64,000 nt of DNA from Liolophura sinensis (lineage: Eukaryota > Mollusca > Polyplacophora > Chitonida > Chitonidae): the NCBI RefSeq assembly GCF_032854445.1, contig NC_088295.1, positions 92,931,805-92,995,804 on the forward strand. Reading direction: 5' to 3'. Shown one piece after another: positions 47,232 through 60,200 of the stretch. The translations under genes and the position numbers were made by a program. The notes under the pieces were generated by a model. It worked only from the letters and a program-made list of their open reading frames with translations. It did not search any database and was not told the DNA's origin. Position 1 is the first letter of the stretch. The number at the start of each line of letters is the position of its first letter.

Positions 47232-50200
47232 CTGGGGTATCACAACAAACACATCATTAGAGAAAACGGGATAGGATCCAGCTTTAAAGTCCTATCATCA
47301 CTATAGCATTTTATCACAAAGCTATGATTAATCTAAGATTGTTTTGATTCATGTCTTGACGAACAGATCTAGAAAAACACCCGTTCACATTTACTTTAAT
47401 GGTATATATCTTACTGCCATGGCGTTGATGATGCTGTTTAAGACTTATTGCATGTGTAGAAAGTAAAACCCCAAGCAAACATATTCTGCCACCAGTGTGA
47501 ATGAGAACTCCCTGTGATATGCTAGTTTTGGTTAACCAGCTAGCAGAAACTCACTCTGAACATCAAAAAGTGGAAATACATAAACTACACATGAACTGGA
47601 ACCAACTACAGTTTATCTACATATCTCTCAGACAAATGACCAAAAATTAGGACACCTTTGAGTTCGAGAATAGCCCGCTGTATTCCATCTCCTGGGTAGT
47701 CTACGGGCAGGTTCCATACCCGTGTAAAGCTGGAGGAATACTGCTGATAGCGGGGCACAAACACTTTAAACAGCTTGTGGATCAAGTCTTTCTCCTGTAA
47801 CATACAAGAAGGACAGTAGTGACATAGAGCCATTGACGGACTAGTGTTTAAAACAGCATTGATTTGGTCGCAATACAATGATGTCTCCTTATAGAGGGAG
47901 ATGGGCATGCTGTAGGCACAGACAGGACAGCCTTACTAACCATCACCGTACAGTCACACCAGGCATATAGTTGAGCGTTACATGAAGACCTTAATCGGTT
48001 GTCAGCACAATTACCTGGATTCAAGAAATAATTAATATTTCACACCAACTCACCAACAGCCAGTAATCTGCCATTTCCATGGTGCCTGGATGCTTGTCAC
48101 CATGCTTGATCGCCTCTTGAATCAGCTGTAAAAAAAAGCACAATTCATCTCAATATGGCAACACAAATCTGCAACCTCCAACGATTTGACCAGGACCCAG
48201 TCGTACCTTTCACTTTAATAAGTAAAGTGTACAACAAATAAGATTCTGCCCATTATGTGTCCAATCAGCACATTCCCCCCCCCCCCCACTCCCCCCCCCC
48301 CCCCCCCAAAAAGACTGTTTTGTTCATTTCAGCCTGTCATGGTTATTAGATCATGTCTCACAAAACTTCCAACAATTACAATAGCAGCAATGCTACATCT
48401 GCCGTGTCTGGAGACGGTAACCTGAGGTCAAAAAGGTCAGATTCCATATAAGGCGTTTTACGACCTACTGACCCCAGGTGCTGAAGCAAGGTCATGTATA
48501 CAGATGTCAATCGAGGGCCATAATAATGTCTGCGATTTGCAAGATAAGAGGTATAATACGGGCAGGCCAAAACGTGTCTTTCATCAGAAAAATACAAGTT
48601 GATTAGACATACTGTAGATATACCAAAGAACGTGTTGGACAGGATCAGTAGAGGATATGTATGTCAAAACTGGCAGCAGAATGCTTTACTTCGAGTCCTT
48701 GCAGCGTAGTTAAGCTCGGGTTATTTGGGCTGGCAGTTACAACCTTCAGTTTTTGGAAGGCGATATTTCACTGGAGACTGCCTGCTTGTACTGACAGTGA
48801 ACACCGATCCCCATGTGATAGTATTAGCGGCTGCACAACCACTGAGGGTTGTGTCAATGTTACCAGTGTCCCTACAGTAACCAGTCTCCGGTTCAACAAT
48901 AATTAAATTCTTTTTGTATGACTGATGGTGGACCACCTTTTAACAGTTCTGACAAGTACAGGAAAAGGTGACTGGTCTCGAGTATGTCAAGACAGGTTGC
49001 TGTGGGTGACTTTGCTCATACTAGTGTTGGGTTTCAATTAATAATGAAGTCGCCATCAGACATATGTTATCATTTGAGTGACTGCTTGGGGTTTAACGTC
49101 GTACTCAACAATTTTTCAGTCATATGACGACGAGCTTTCATTTGAATACAAATAGCTATCCTTTGGAGATTGCTATCCTGACACAGGGATGGATATTTAC
49201 CTTTGGATTGACAGAGAATTTGGGAATTTAACAGTCAGGTGCCCTGGGGCATGGTGATTTCAATCAACTTAACCTATGATCGCTTTGTGCATGAGGCACC
49301 CTGGACAGGCTGGGGGGGTTAGTAATCAAGTTTTCCAAAATTTTGTGATGGTTCTTTTAGGGGTGAATGGGAGTAATCCACGGTTACGCGAGACCCAACA
49401 AAGTGTAGTCATCCAGGGCTAGACAAAGCAGACTATTTCCAAACAAATATACCATTAGGATCTTCTTTTCAGGTTAAAAGTGCATGTTCCATTCAGGAAC
49501 AACAACTTTGTGAACACCCATAACTGTGGTGAAGGCAAATTGGCCTCTGCTTCAGTGATGCCCGGCTCGTGAATTTAAGGCTGGTGCACAATTAACCAAG
49601 TTAACAAGTGGAATATACATGGGGTTTTGTGTGTGTGGATGGGAAGAGAGGCAAGATTTACAAGCCACTGTTGACACCTGTTTTGGACTGCAGACATCCT
49701 TTAGAAAGTACTTATCAGACTCAGCGTGAAATGGTGTATGCTATACCACAGGTTTCGGCTGTGGCTATAAGGCTCCGAAAACCAAGTATCAAGGAGTTGA
49801 AATAGCCAGCTTGGAGATAACACAGACAGCTGGGACTTGTACGAACTAGGGTTATGTTTACATGTTGATTTCCACCTGCATTCTGACAGTTTTTTTCCCC
49901 CACAGTCACAAGCTTTTACTGATTTTCATTGGTTAAAACTGAATGGGGAGATGTTCAATTTGCTTACAAAGAAAAACATCGTAAATAAGATGTTTATCAT
50001 TCTAGTTTCTGTCACATGTCTGTCATTTATATGATATTGCTTAGCAATTTATACTTTTTTTTGAAAAGATTTTTTTTGAACTTCCATCAGACAGCATGTC
50101 GAGCCCGTAGCTGGTTGCTTATACCACAACGCTCGAGTTGATGTGTTAGAAAGTGGTTTTTCTAAGACGCCTTTAAGGCAAATGAACATGGTAAGGGTTG

Positions 50201-50876
50201 AATGCGCATGTGTCACATGCTTTTGTCACGTGAACTACATCTGAAAAAGGGTCTCCTCCATATTTGGCCAACCTCATTCAGCAAAGCATGAATAAACTGA
50301 TGTAAGTAGTGACGTAGAAAGTCACACGTAAATATAACTTTAGCCTTTACAACAGCCCAGACGGCCTATTAATACAAGCGTATGAGGTTGATGAAAAGGG
50401 ACGAAATGATTTGATTTATTTTATTTTATTTTTTGTTTTAACGAAGTACTCAAGAATATTTCAATTATACCATCATTATGCTGGGAGGAAACCCACGACC
50501 ATCCTCAACTTTCTGAAACACCTTACCACGTACAGCCGGAGAAGAAGCCAGTATGAGCTGGACTTGAACTCACAGCAACCGCATTGGTGGGAGGCTCCTG
50601 GTTCATTTGCCGTGCTGGCGTGTTAACACCCTCGGACAGGTAAGCCCAATGACGAAATGAGCAATAAGTTGTCTCTGTATGATATCGTCTGACATTTACC
50701 CTTTCAGCGTATCCCCTCGCCTCGTCACATCGCCCATAATTCGCCTCTATCCGCTCTGTACGGAATAGTTGTGTGACAGTTTTCTGCAGGGACTTGATTC
50801 GGCCATGAGGACCACTACACGGTCCCAGAGCAGAAGACAACCGTCTGTGTCGAGGTTTGTAGCGGTAACGGAGCAT
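46936..50876 (-). CDS. MRPL17: Mitochondrial large-subunit ribosomal protein bL17m
   Basis: Four exons on the minus strand (50876-50700, 48125-48054, 47794-47656, 47231-46936) join in phase to encode 227 residues. The bL17 domain is clear: 'GPHGRIKSLQKTVTQLFRTE', 'RIEANYGRCDEARGYAER', 'MEMADYWLLEKDLIHKLFKV' and 'FVPRYQQYSSSFTRVW', in the same order as human MRPL17 (LGPESRIHLLRNLLT, ERIEAPWARVDEMRGYAE, ADFWLTEKDLIPKLF, PRYKDQTGGYTRM). The protein belongs to the large subunit of the mitochondrial ribosome. Human MRPL17 is 175 residues; the extra length here is a polar C-terminal tail of about 60 residues. The N-terminal 'MLRYRYKPRHRR' is basic and could help import. Intron 1 is 2.6 kb. The gene is head to head with MAEL. 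Confidence 0.93.
47656..47794 (-). CDS. MRPL17: MRPL17 exon 3
   Basis: The acceptor TTACAG ends at 47795. It reads 'EKDLIHKLFKVFVPRYQQYS' and on to 'GIQRAILELK', with donor GTGTCC and phase 1. Confidence 0.92.
48054..48125 (-). CDS. MRPL17: MRPL17 exon 2
   Basis: A 72-nt exon of 24 codons reading 'LIQEAIKHGDKHPG' and 'TMEMADYWLL', between acceptor TTTTTACAG and donor GTGAGT. It is short and easy to miss, but both phases fit. Confidence 0.92.
48275..48307. repeat. Broken poly(C) tract
   Basis: Thirteen C, then ACT, then 17 C. Such tracts can form i-motif or G-quadruplex structures and are prone to sequencing length errors. Confidence 0.9.
49078..49140 (-). mobile_element. 3' fragment of second-family SINE
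   Basis: 'GACTGCTTGGGGTTTAACGT', 'CGTACTCAACAATTTTTCAG' and 'TCATATGACGACGAG' are the reverse complement of the tail seen at 40090-40150. Only the tail is present. Confidence 0.65.
50405..50632 (-). mobile_element. tRNA-derived SINE (family 1), inverted
   Basis: 'AGTACTCAAGAATATTTCAA', 'GGAGGAAACCCACGACCATC' and 'GAGCTGGACTTGAACTCACA' are the family-1 tail, centre and B box in reverse. It lies only about 70 bp inside MRPL17 intron 1. Confidence 0.9.
50700..50876 (-). CDS. MRPL17: MRPL17 exon 1
   Basis: The ATG at 50876 is the first in-frame methionine giving a bL17-like N-terminus, 'MLRYRYKPRHRRLSSALGPC'. The frame is open further upstream without another ATG before 50915. The donor GTAAAT follows 'GYAER' in phase 0. 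Confidence 0.88.
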
Positions 50877-51151
50877 AGGAAGTCGGCCTCCCTTCACTGA
50901 TTTACAAGGTAACAAATACTTTCACGAGCTTAGCTTGGTTTCGTCCGATTTTTTTCCCACTTTTCCACAATTGTCCACGTTTGCCTCACCAGGTCGCCAT
51001 ATTGTGGTTTTCTCCACGCAGGGTTGTTGGTATCTCTGTACAAGATATTTGACCGCCTCTGTCAAGGAGAACAAGTGTGTGTACCGCTAGAGGGCGTCTG
51101 GGAGCATTTACCGGGAACAGTCAGATTGTCAAGGAGTTTAAAATTATCATC
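50877..51151. promoter_or_regulatory. Divergent MRPL17/MAEL promoter region
   Basis: Only 275 bp separate the two start codons, so both 5' UTRs and core promoters must fit here, unless non-coding 5' exons exist. No TATA box is evident. 'GCCATATT' at 50996-51003 resembles the YY1 core CCATNTT, a site common in promoters of genes for mitochondrial proteins. The motif match is short and could be chance. Confidence 0.5.
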
Positions 51152-51283
51152 ATGCCGAAAAAAACACAGAGAAACGCCTTCTATTTCTTCATGAAAGAAT
51201 TGGAACCTCAACTGCGGCGAGAGGGCCGAGTTTTTCCCAACGGGATGGCAGATGTGGTTCCTATCGCTCATCCGAGATGGAAG
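51152..51283 (+). CDS. MAEL: MAEL exon 1 (HMG box, first half)
   Basis: The start codon at 51152 opens 'MPKKTQRNAFYFFMKELEPQ'. The exon ends 'AHPRWK' at donor GTGAGA (51284), phase 0. The N-terminus aligns to human MAEL from residue 1, which fixes the start. Confidence 0.93.
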
Positions 51284-54200
51284 GTGAGACAGTGGTGGTG
51301 GCATGGCATCTAATCCTATTGGACTGTAACTCTAATTGATATCACATTCCTGTCACGTATGTTAATCACACCGTCACAACATTGACAAAATCTTAAAGTT
51401 TCCTCATTTAAAATGTTGTGAACTGGTAACACCAACTGTGTTACCCCTCATCAGACACCAGTTAAATAGCCAACATTGCTCGGTTCTTTCCTTGCTTGTA
51501 GAAGAGCCAAGAACACAGGATATTGGGCCTATGATAGCTCAAAGCTAAGTTGGACGTTCCTACCATAATGCCCAGCTTCAGTCTTATAGCCTTCCATGTG
51601 GACAATTTCACACAAAAAAAACAACGAAAAGAAAAACAAAACAAAAACGCACGAACGCTAACTTAGTTTTGCTATCCACTGATTCCATAAAACGCCTGAA
51701 ATGTAACATCTCAAAGCCAGCATTGGAGGGGCCTCCGTGGCTCAGTCGGTTAGCACGCTAGCGCAGCGTAGTGACCCAGAAGCCTCTCACCAATGCGGTC
51801 GCTGTGAGTTCAAGACCAGCTCATGCTGGCTTCCTCTCCGGCCGCCCTTTTTAAGGTCTGCCAGCAACCTGCGGATGGTCGTGGGTTTCCGCCGGGCTGT
51901 GCCCGGTTTCCACCTACCATAATGCTGGCCGCCGTCGTATAAGTGAAATATTCTTGAGTACGGCGTAAAACACCAATCAAAAAAAAAAAAAAAAAAAAAA
52001 AGCCAGCATTGGTAAACCATCTTCCAACTCTAATCCAGCCATTAAACTTTTGAATCAGACCACTCAAATGAAGGTATGCCATGTTTGGAATTTATTTCTT
52101 AAACTTCATGCAGGTTAATTGATGGGCAGTGAAAATGCTATCCCACCCAACATTCTGTTCACAGAGCATGCCATTCTTAAAGAGAATGTTGGGTAGGATG
52201 AAATATTTGCCACCCATCACCCAGCGCGAGGTTCAATGAAAAAGTATTCTGATTCGATTGTTTAAAACGGCTGGATTACTGTTGAAAAATGGTTTACCAA
52301 TGCCAGCTTTGACATGTTTCATTTTGAGCACTTTAGGGAATCTGTGGATAGCAAAAATAAGGTAGGGTTTGAACTCCTTCTATTAGTGAAATTGTCCACA
52401 TGGAAGTTTATATGACCGAAGCTGGGCATTACAGTAAGAATGTCCAGCTTAGCTTTAGCCTAGGCCAGTGAAAGATACAAGTTCTCGAGAGTTCCGCACT
52501 CGCACACATACCGGAAGTTTGGGTTAGAACCCTGGTGTACACGACCTTCGCGCCTGAGCATAGGGCGAATGGACCATTAATACGAGATCTGGAGAAAATT
52601 TGTACACCGGATCTGACATCACATATGACACACTGAAATGGCATGCATGCTTAAAACGTCCAGTTGAGCAGAGTGCAGTCACATGTGCCCATCTTCACGG
52701 AAATAGTGCATTCACAGCTTCTAGCATCATTCCAGAGAGCTTTGAGGATTAATAAGGAAAGGGAAAGATACTCTTGTGTCTTCAAAAATAAAAACTTTAA
52801 CAATATATATTGGTCATTTCAGAAGTTATCCCACTTCGCAACTATGTAGATTGTTGGAGTGAAAATGTACAAAGGTTTTCAGCTGGCTGTTTTGTAGAGT
52901 TACATTTAAGTTCAACTTGGCTATATTATAGCTAGATTTCAATATATTGGCCTATATATTACTGTACATGCCTGTCCTGGAGTTGGAATATTCTAGGCCA
53001 ACGTACCTGTCCCTCCATGATCACCGATACTGTAAGTGATCTAAAATTTCATCCATGATTAAGGTACTCATGGTTTTGGCCCGAATCTGAGAATTATATT
53101 GATCTTAAGAAAGGTTATTAAGGTTATTTCCTACTTGAAAAGGTAGAAAAATATAAGTTTCAACGCCAGTAGTATAATATTACTTTATGACTCTGTGATT
53201 GGACTTTTGGGGTGAATTTTTAGGTCCAGTACAACAGGCCATGTATATAGTTCGAAAGGTCAGAGAATTAAGGTCCTTACAACTACCAGCTTGTCATACC
53301 AATCTTACCAACCAGCTTTGTTCCGGTATACAATATACATGTAGGCTTACATATACTCCAGTGATATAGGCCTCAATCCAAGTTGTACCGGTATAGAATA
53401 TACACGTAGGTTTACATACAATCCAGTGATATAGGCCTCAATCCAAGTTGTACCAGTATACAATATACACATAGGTTTACATGTACTCCAGTGATATAGG
53501 CCTCAATCCAAGTTAACCAATGTGGTCGCTGTAAGTTTACACATACTCCAGTGATATAGGCCTCAATCCAAGTTGTACCAGTATACAATATACACATAGG
53601 TTTACATACAATCCAGTGATATAGGCCTCAATCCAAGTTGTACCGGCATACAATATACACGTAGGTTTACATGTACTCCAGTGATATAGGCCTCAATACA
53701 AGTTGTACCGGCATACAATATACACGTAGGCTTACATATACTCCAGTGATATAGGCCTCAATCCAAGTTGTACCGGCATACAATATACAAGTAGGCTTAC
53801 ATGTACTCCAGTGATATAGGCCTCAATCCAAGTTGTACCGGCATACAATATACACGTAGGCTTACATATGCTCCAGTGATATAGGCCTCAATCCAAGTTG
53901 TACTGGTATACAGTATACAAGTAGGCTTACATATACTCCAGTGATATAGGCCTCAATCCAAGTTGTACCGGTATACAATAGACATGTAGGCTTACATATA
54001 CTCCAGTGATAAAGGCCTCAATCCAAGTTGTACCGGCATACAGTATACACGTAGGCTTACATGTACTCCAGTGATATAAGCCTCAATCCAAGTTGTACTG
54101 GTATACAGTATACAAGTAGGCTTACATATACTCCAGTGATATAGGCCTCAATCCAAGTTGTACCGGTATACAATAGACATGTAGGCTTACATATACTCCA

Positions 54201-57200
54201 GTGATAAAGGCCTCAATCCAAGTTGTACCAGTATACAATATACACGTAGGCTTACATATACTCCAGTGATATAGGCCTCAATCCAAGTTGTACCGGCATA
54301 CAATATACACGTAGGCTTACATATACTCCGACGATATAGGCCTCAATCCAAGTTGTACCGGTATACAATATACACGTAGGTTTACATGTACTCCAGTGAT
54401 ATAGGCCTCAATCCAAGTTGTACCAGTATACAATATACACGTAGGCTTACATATACTCCAGTGATATAGGCCACAATCCAAGTTGTACCAGTATACAATA
54501 TACACATAGGTTTACATGTACTCCAGTGATATAGGCCTCAATCCAAGTTAACCAATGTGGTCGCTGTAAGTTTACACATACTCCAGTGATATAGGCCTCA
54601 ATCCAAGTTGTACCGGCATACAGTATACAAGTAGGCTTACATATACTCCAGTGATATAGGCCTCAATCCAAGTTGTACCGGTATACAATAGACATGTAGG
54701 CTTACATACAATCCAGTGATAAAGGCCTCAATCCAAGTTGTACCAGTATACAATATACACGTAGGTTTACATGTACTCCAGTGATATAGGCCTCAATCCA
54801 AGTTGTACCAGTATACAATATACACGTAGGCTTACATATACTCCGATGATAAAGGCCTCAATCCAAGTTGTACCGGCATACAATATACACGTAGGTTTAC
54901 ATGTACTCCAGTGATATAGGCCTCAATCCAAGTTGTACCAGTATACAATATACACGTAGGCTTACATATACTCCGATGATATAGGCCTCAATCCAAGTTG
55001 TACCAGTATACAATATACACATAGGTTTACATGTACTCCAGTGATATAGGCCTCAATCCAAGTTGTACCAGTATACAATATACACATAGGTTTACATGTA
55101 CTCCAGTGATATAGGCCTCAATCCAAGTTGTACCAGTATACAATATACACATAGGTTTACATGTACTCCAGTGATATAGGCCTCAATCCAAGTTGTACTG
55201 GCATACAATATACACGTAGGCTTACATATACTCCAGTGATAAAGGCCTCAATCCAAGTTGTACCAGTATACAATATACACATAGGTTTACATGTACTCCA
55301 GTGATATAGGCCTCAATACAAGTTGTACCGGTATACAATATACAAGTAGGCTTACATATACCCCAGTGATAAAGGCCTCAATCCAAGTTGTACCGGCATA
55401 CAATATACACGTAGGTTTACATGTACTCCAGTGATAAAGGCCTCAATCCAAGTTGTACCAGTATACAATATACACGTAGGCTTACATATACTCCAGTGAT
55501 ATAGGCCTCAATCCAAGTTGTACCAGTATACAATATACACATAGGTTTAAATGTACTCCAGTGATATAGGCCTCAATCCAAGTTAACCAATGTGGTCGCT
55601 GTAAGTTTACACATACTCCAGTGATATAGGCCTCAATCCAAGTTGTACCGGCATACAGTATACAAGTAGGCTTACATATACTCCAGTGATATAGGCCTCA
55701 ATCCAAGTTGTACCGGTATACAATAGACATGTAGGCTTACATATACTCCAGTGATAAAGGCCTCAATCCAAGTTGTACCAGTATACAATATACATGTAGG
55801 CTTACATGTACTCCAGTGATATCGGCCTCAATCCAAGTTGTACCGGCATACAATATACACGTAGGCTTACATATACTCCAGTGATATAGGCCTCAATCCA
55901 AGTTGTACTGGTATACAATATACAAGTAGGCTTACATATACTCCAGTGATATAGGCCTCAATCCAAGTTGTACCGGTATACAATAGACATGTAGGCTTAC
56001 ATATACTCCAGTGATAAAGGCCTCAATCCAAGTTGTACCGGCATACAATATACACGTAGGTTTACATGTACTCCAGTGATATAGGCTTCAATCCAAGTTG
56101 TACCAGTATACAATATACACATAGGTTTACATGTACTCCAGTGATAAAGGCCTCAATACAAGTTGTACCGGTATACAATATACAAGTAGGCTTACATATA
56201 CTCCGATGATATAGGCCTCAATCCAAGTTGTACCAGTATACAATATACACATAGGTTTACATGTACTCCAATGATATAGCCCTCAATCCAAGTTGTACCA
56301 GTATACAATATACACGTAGGCTTACATATACTCCAGTGATATAGGCTTCAATCCAAGTTGTACCAGTATACAATATACACATAGGTTTACATGTACTCCA
56401 GTGATATAGGTCTCAATCCAAGTTAACCAATGTGGTCGCTGGAAGTTTACACATACTCCAGTGATATAGGCCTCAATCCAAGTTGTACCGGCATACAGTA
56501 TACAAGTAGGCTTACATACAATCCAGTGATATAGGCCTCAATCCAAGTTGACCAATGTGGTCGCTGTGAGTCCAGCTCTTGCTGGCTTCCTCTCCAGCCG
56601 TACGTTGGAAGGTCTGTCAGCAACCTGCAGATGGTCGTGGGTTTCCCCCGAGCGCTGCCCAGTTTCCTCCTACCATAATGCTGGTTGCTGTTGTATAAGT
56701 GAAATTTTCTTGAGTACGGCGTAAAACACCAATCAAATAAATAAATAAATCATTCACATGGAATTTGCCCATTAAATTTCATTAAATTTATTTATTTTAA
56801 TTAAATATTTAAAATGGGAAGACTTGCAAAAAAATTTGAAGATTTTGTTAGCTTAATGAATAGAAGTGGCCAATGATGCAGTGCATGCGAGACTGGCAAA
56901 TCAAAGTAAAGGGTAAAACTAGGAATGACAGTTGTGATTCGGTGTACTGTTCCCTTACTGGGTATTTCTTGGTGGCAAGAACCACAGGGGATCAAGTGAA
57001 ACGGTTAGTGAATAGTAATGATAGTAAGCGTTCTTTGTGGAACAAATGCAACTGAGGGACTCCTCAAATAAAAAAGACTATTTTTGTAGTCTGCATTGTC
57101 AGTTACACCAGCTTAACATCAGAAGATGTGGATATGCTGTTTGTCTAATTTGTGAATAACCTCAGGTTGCTCATGTGCATCTGTAATGACTTGCTGTGTT

Positions 57201-60200
57201 GTGCTTGTTCTGTAATAGATGATAGCTCTTCTGAGGGAGACTCATTGTGAGCCGTCCGGCCAAGTTTGTCAGCTTCCTCCCTGAATGGTTACTCATAACA
57301 TATCTGATGTTCACACCATGTTCTACATACCTGCTCTCTACAGGCGGTAACTTGAGTGATGTCTTTTAAAGTCTTGCTAATTTACTTAGTTAATTAACAC
57401 ACTGTCTTTTGTGATGCAGACATATTAAAGTCTTCCCAGAATGCATCGTTTTGACAACGTTACATGATAAGAGGCATAGTTGGGCACAAAAAACTTAAAA
57501 ACGGCAATAATATTTATTTCATTTATTTATTTGGTTGGTGTTTCACGCCGTACTCAAGAGTATTTCACTTATATGTCAGTGGCCAGAGTTATGGCGGGAG
57601 GAAACCAAATAGAGCCCAACGAAAACCACCACCATCCTCAGGCCATTGTGCTGGCCTGCTAACCACCTCAGCCAAGGAGGCCTCGGAAAATGGTCATAAT
57701 AAGAATGAGCAACGTAGCGCTCCCTCCGAGGACAGATGGCATCTGTAATGGACCCAGCCCAAAATAGCAAGTTGTTACGTATGCTGAGTATCTATTAAAC
57801 CGTATATGACTTGGCCCTGAGATTTATTCTTTTATCTTTATATCCAGTAGAGTTTCACTGTGTTTTTACAACTTTGCCTTGGGACAGAGTCGTATTACCG
57901 TTGCTGATATCCTGGCAGTTCAGAGCACAAGCACCATTGTGTGCAAATTTTTACCCCCAATGTCAGGAATGACAGTTGTGCATGTGCCTAACTATTTTGC
58001 ATATGTCTAACAGTTTTACATTTGCCTAACAATTTTGCATGTACCTAACGATTTTGCACATGCCTAACAATTTTACATTTACCTAACAATTTTGCATTTG
58101 CATCACAATTTTGCATGTAAAAACGTTTACATGCTTTTTCCAAAAATGTTTTTCCAGTGGCAGCTTAAGTTAGATCTGTGTAACTTACACATTTAGAGGG
58201 ATGTCATATTCAGCCCTTTAGTTTAACTGCATTAACTACACCACACTCTAAGTACAGGTCCAATAATGACATCATGTTTGTTTAAAGGATCTTCCTGCAA
58301 AAGAGAAGGAGAGATTTGAGAACATGGCTAAAGAGTTCAAGGCAAAGATGAGGGGAACAGAAGGTGACAAATATCGCATGGACACGAAGGGAAACATTAT
58401 TGCTGTAAGTGATGCCTGATATAAGTAGTTATGTCGGACTAACATTTGGGGTAAATTAAAAGTGATTATTGTTTTGTAGTACCTGTACATTTAACCCCTG
58501 GAATGTATCCCATATTTTACGACACACCTGTTAGAAATTTGTTTGACAGTGACAACTTTGTTTGCCCATCCGTTTGTCTGACTACTGGTTTGAACCATAT
58601 TTCCCGTCAGGTGTTCAGTGTACATGATCTCTGCTCTTGCTCTTATGCCATCTTGCCTTATGTGCAAGTGTAGTTGACATTGAAGTTTTCAAAATTGTTA
58701 CATTACATTTGTTTTAGTACCGAAGGGATGAAAACCAAGAACTGATGAATTACTTCATAAAAATGGGAAAGGAAGTGAAAGCCAAATGGCCTCCGGGAGT
58801 GGGTAGGTTAACAACTCGCTGTTATCACTAGTTAGGTCTTGTCAAGAATTTACTGAGATGTGTGAAGGAAATGAGTGTGGAAGTTTGCCTTATAGTCCAT
58901 ACCCTGGTTTGCCTTATAGTCCATACTCTGGTTTGCCTTATAGTCCATACCCTGGTTTGCCTTATGGTCCAGGTCCTGGTTTGCCTTATAGTCCATACCT
59001 TGGTTTGCCTTATGGTCCAGGTCCTGCTTTGCCTTATAGTCCATACCTTGGTTTGCCTTATGGTCCAGGTCCTGGTTTGCCTTATAGTCCATATCTTGGT
59101 TTGCCTTATAGTCCATACCTTGGTTTGCCTTATGGTCCAGGTCCTGGTTTGCCTTATAGTCCATACCCTGGTTTGCCTTATAGTCCATACCTTGGTTTGC
59201 CTTATGGTCCAGGTCCTGCTTTGCCTTATAGTCCATACCTTGGTTTGCCTTATGGTCCAGGTCCTGGTTTGCCTTATAGTCCATATCTTGGTTTGCCTTA
59301 TGGTCCATGTCTTGGTTTGCCTTATAGTCCATACCCTGGTTTGCCTTATAGTCCATACCTTGGTTTGCCTTATGGTCCAGGTCCTGGTTTGCCTTATAAT
59401 CCATACCCTGGTTTGCCTTATAGTCCATACCTTGGTTTGCCGTATGTTCCACGTCCTGGTTTGCCTTATAGTCCATACCCTGGTTTGCCTTATAGTCCAT
59501 ACCTTGGTTTGCCTTATGGTCCAGGTCCTGGTTTGCCTTATAGTCCATACCTTGGTTTGCCTTATGGTCCAGGTCCTGGTTTGCCTTATAGTCCATACCT
59601 TGGTTTGCCTTATGGTCCAGGTCCTGGTTTGCCTTATAGTCCATAACCTGGTTTGCCTTATAGTCCATACCTTGGTTTGCCTTATGGTCCAGGTCCTGGT
59701 TTACCTTATAGTCCATACCCTGGTTTGCCTTATAGTCCATACCTTGGTTTGCCTTATGGTCCAGGTCCTGGTTTGCCTTATGGTCCATACCCTGGTTTGC
59801 CTTATAGTCCATACCTTGGTTTGTCTTATGGTCCATACCTTGGTTTGCCTTATGGTCCAGGTCGTGGTTTGCCTTATAGTCCATACCTTGGTTTGCCTTA
59901 TGGTCCAGGTCGTGGTTTGCCTTATAGTCCATACCCTGGTTTGCCTTATGGTCCAGGTCCTGGTTTGCCTTATAGTCCATACCTTGGTTTGCCTTATGGT
60001 CCAGGTCCTGGTTTGCCTTATAGTCCATACCCTGGTTTGCCTTATAGTCCATACCTTGGTTTGCCTTATAATCCATGTCCTGGTTTACCTTATGCTGTAT
60101 ACCCAGGTTTGCCTTATGCTGTATATCCTGATTTAGCTTATGCTGTATACCCAGGTCTGCCCTATGGTGCATATCCTGGTTTGCCTTATGGTCCAGGTCC

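Larger units (their letters stand above)
48126..50699 (-). other. MRPL17 intron 1
   Basis: It contains a broken poly(C) tract (48275-48307), a fragment of the second SINE family (about 49078-49140) and a family-1 SINE (50405-50632). No other gene is seen; small plus-strand frames at 48661-48906 and 49608-49805 have no support. Confidence 0.7.
51284..58287 (+). other. MAEL intron 1
   Basis: This 7.0-kb intron holds a foldback element interrupted by a SINE (51525-52472), a 65-bp satellite (about 53300-56545), SINEs at 56551 and 57505, and a 21-bp repeat (about 57985-58110). The gaps 52480-53290, 56755-57500 and 57690-57980 show nothing recognisable. Confidence 0.8.
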
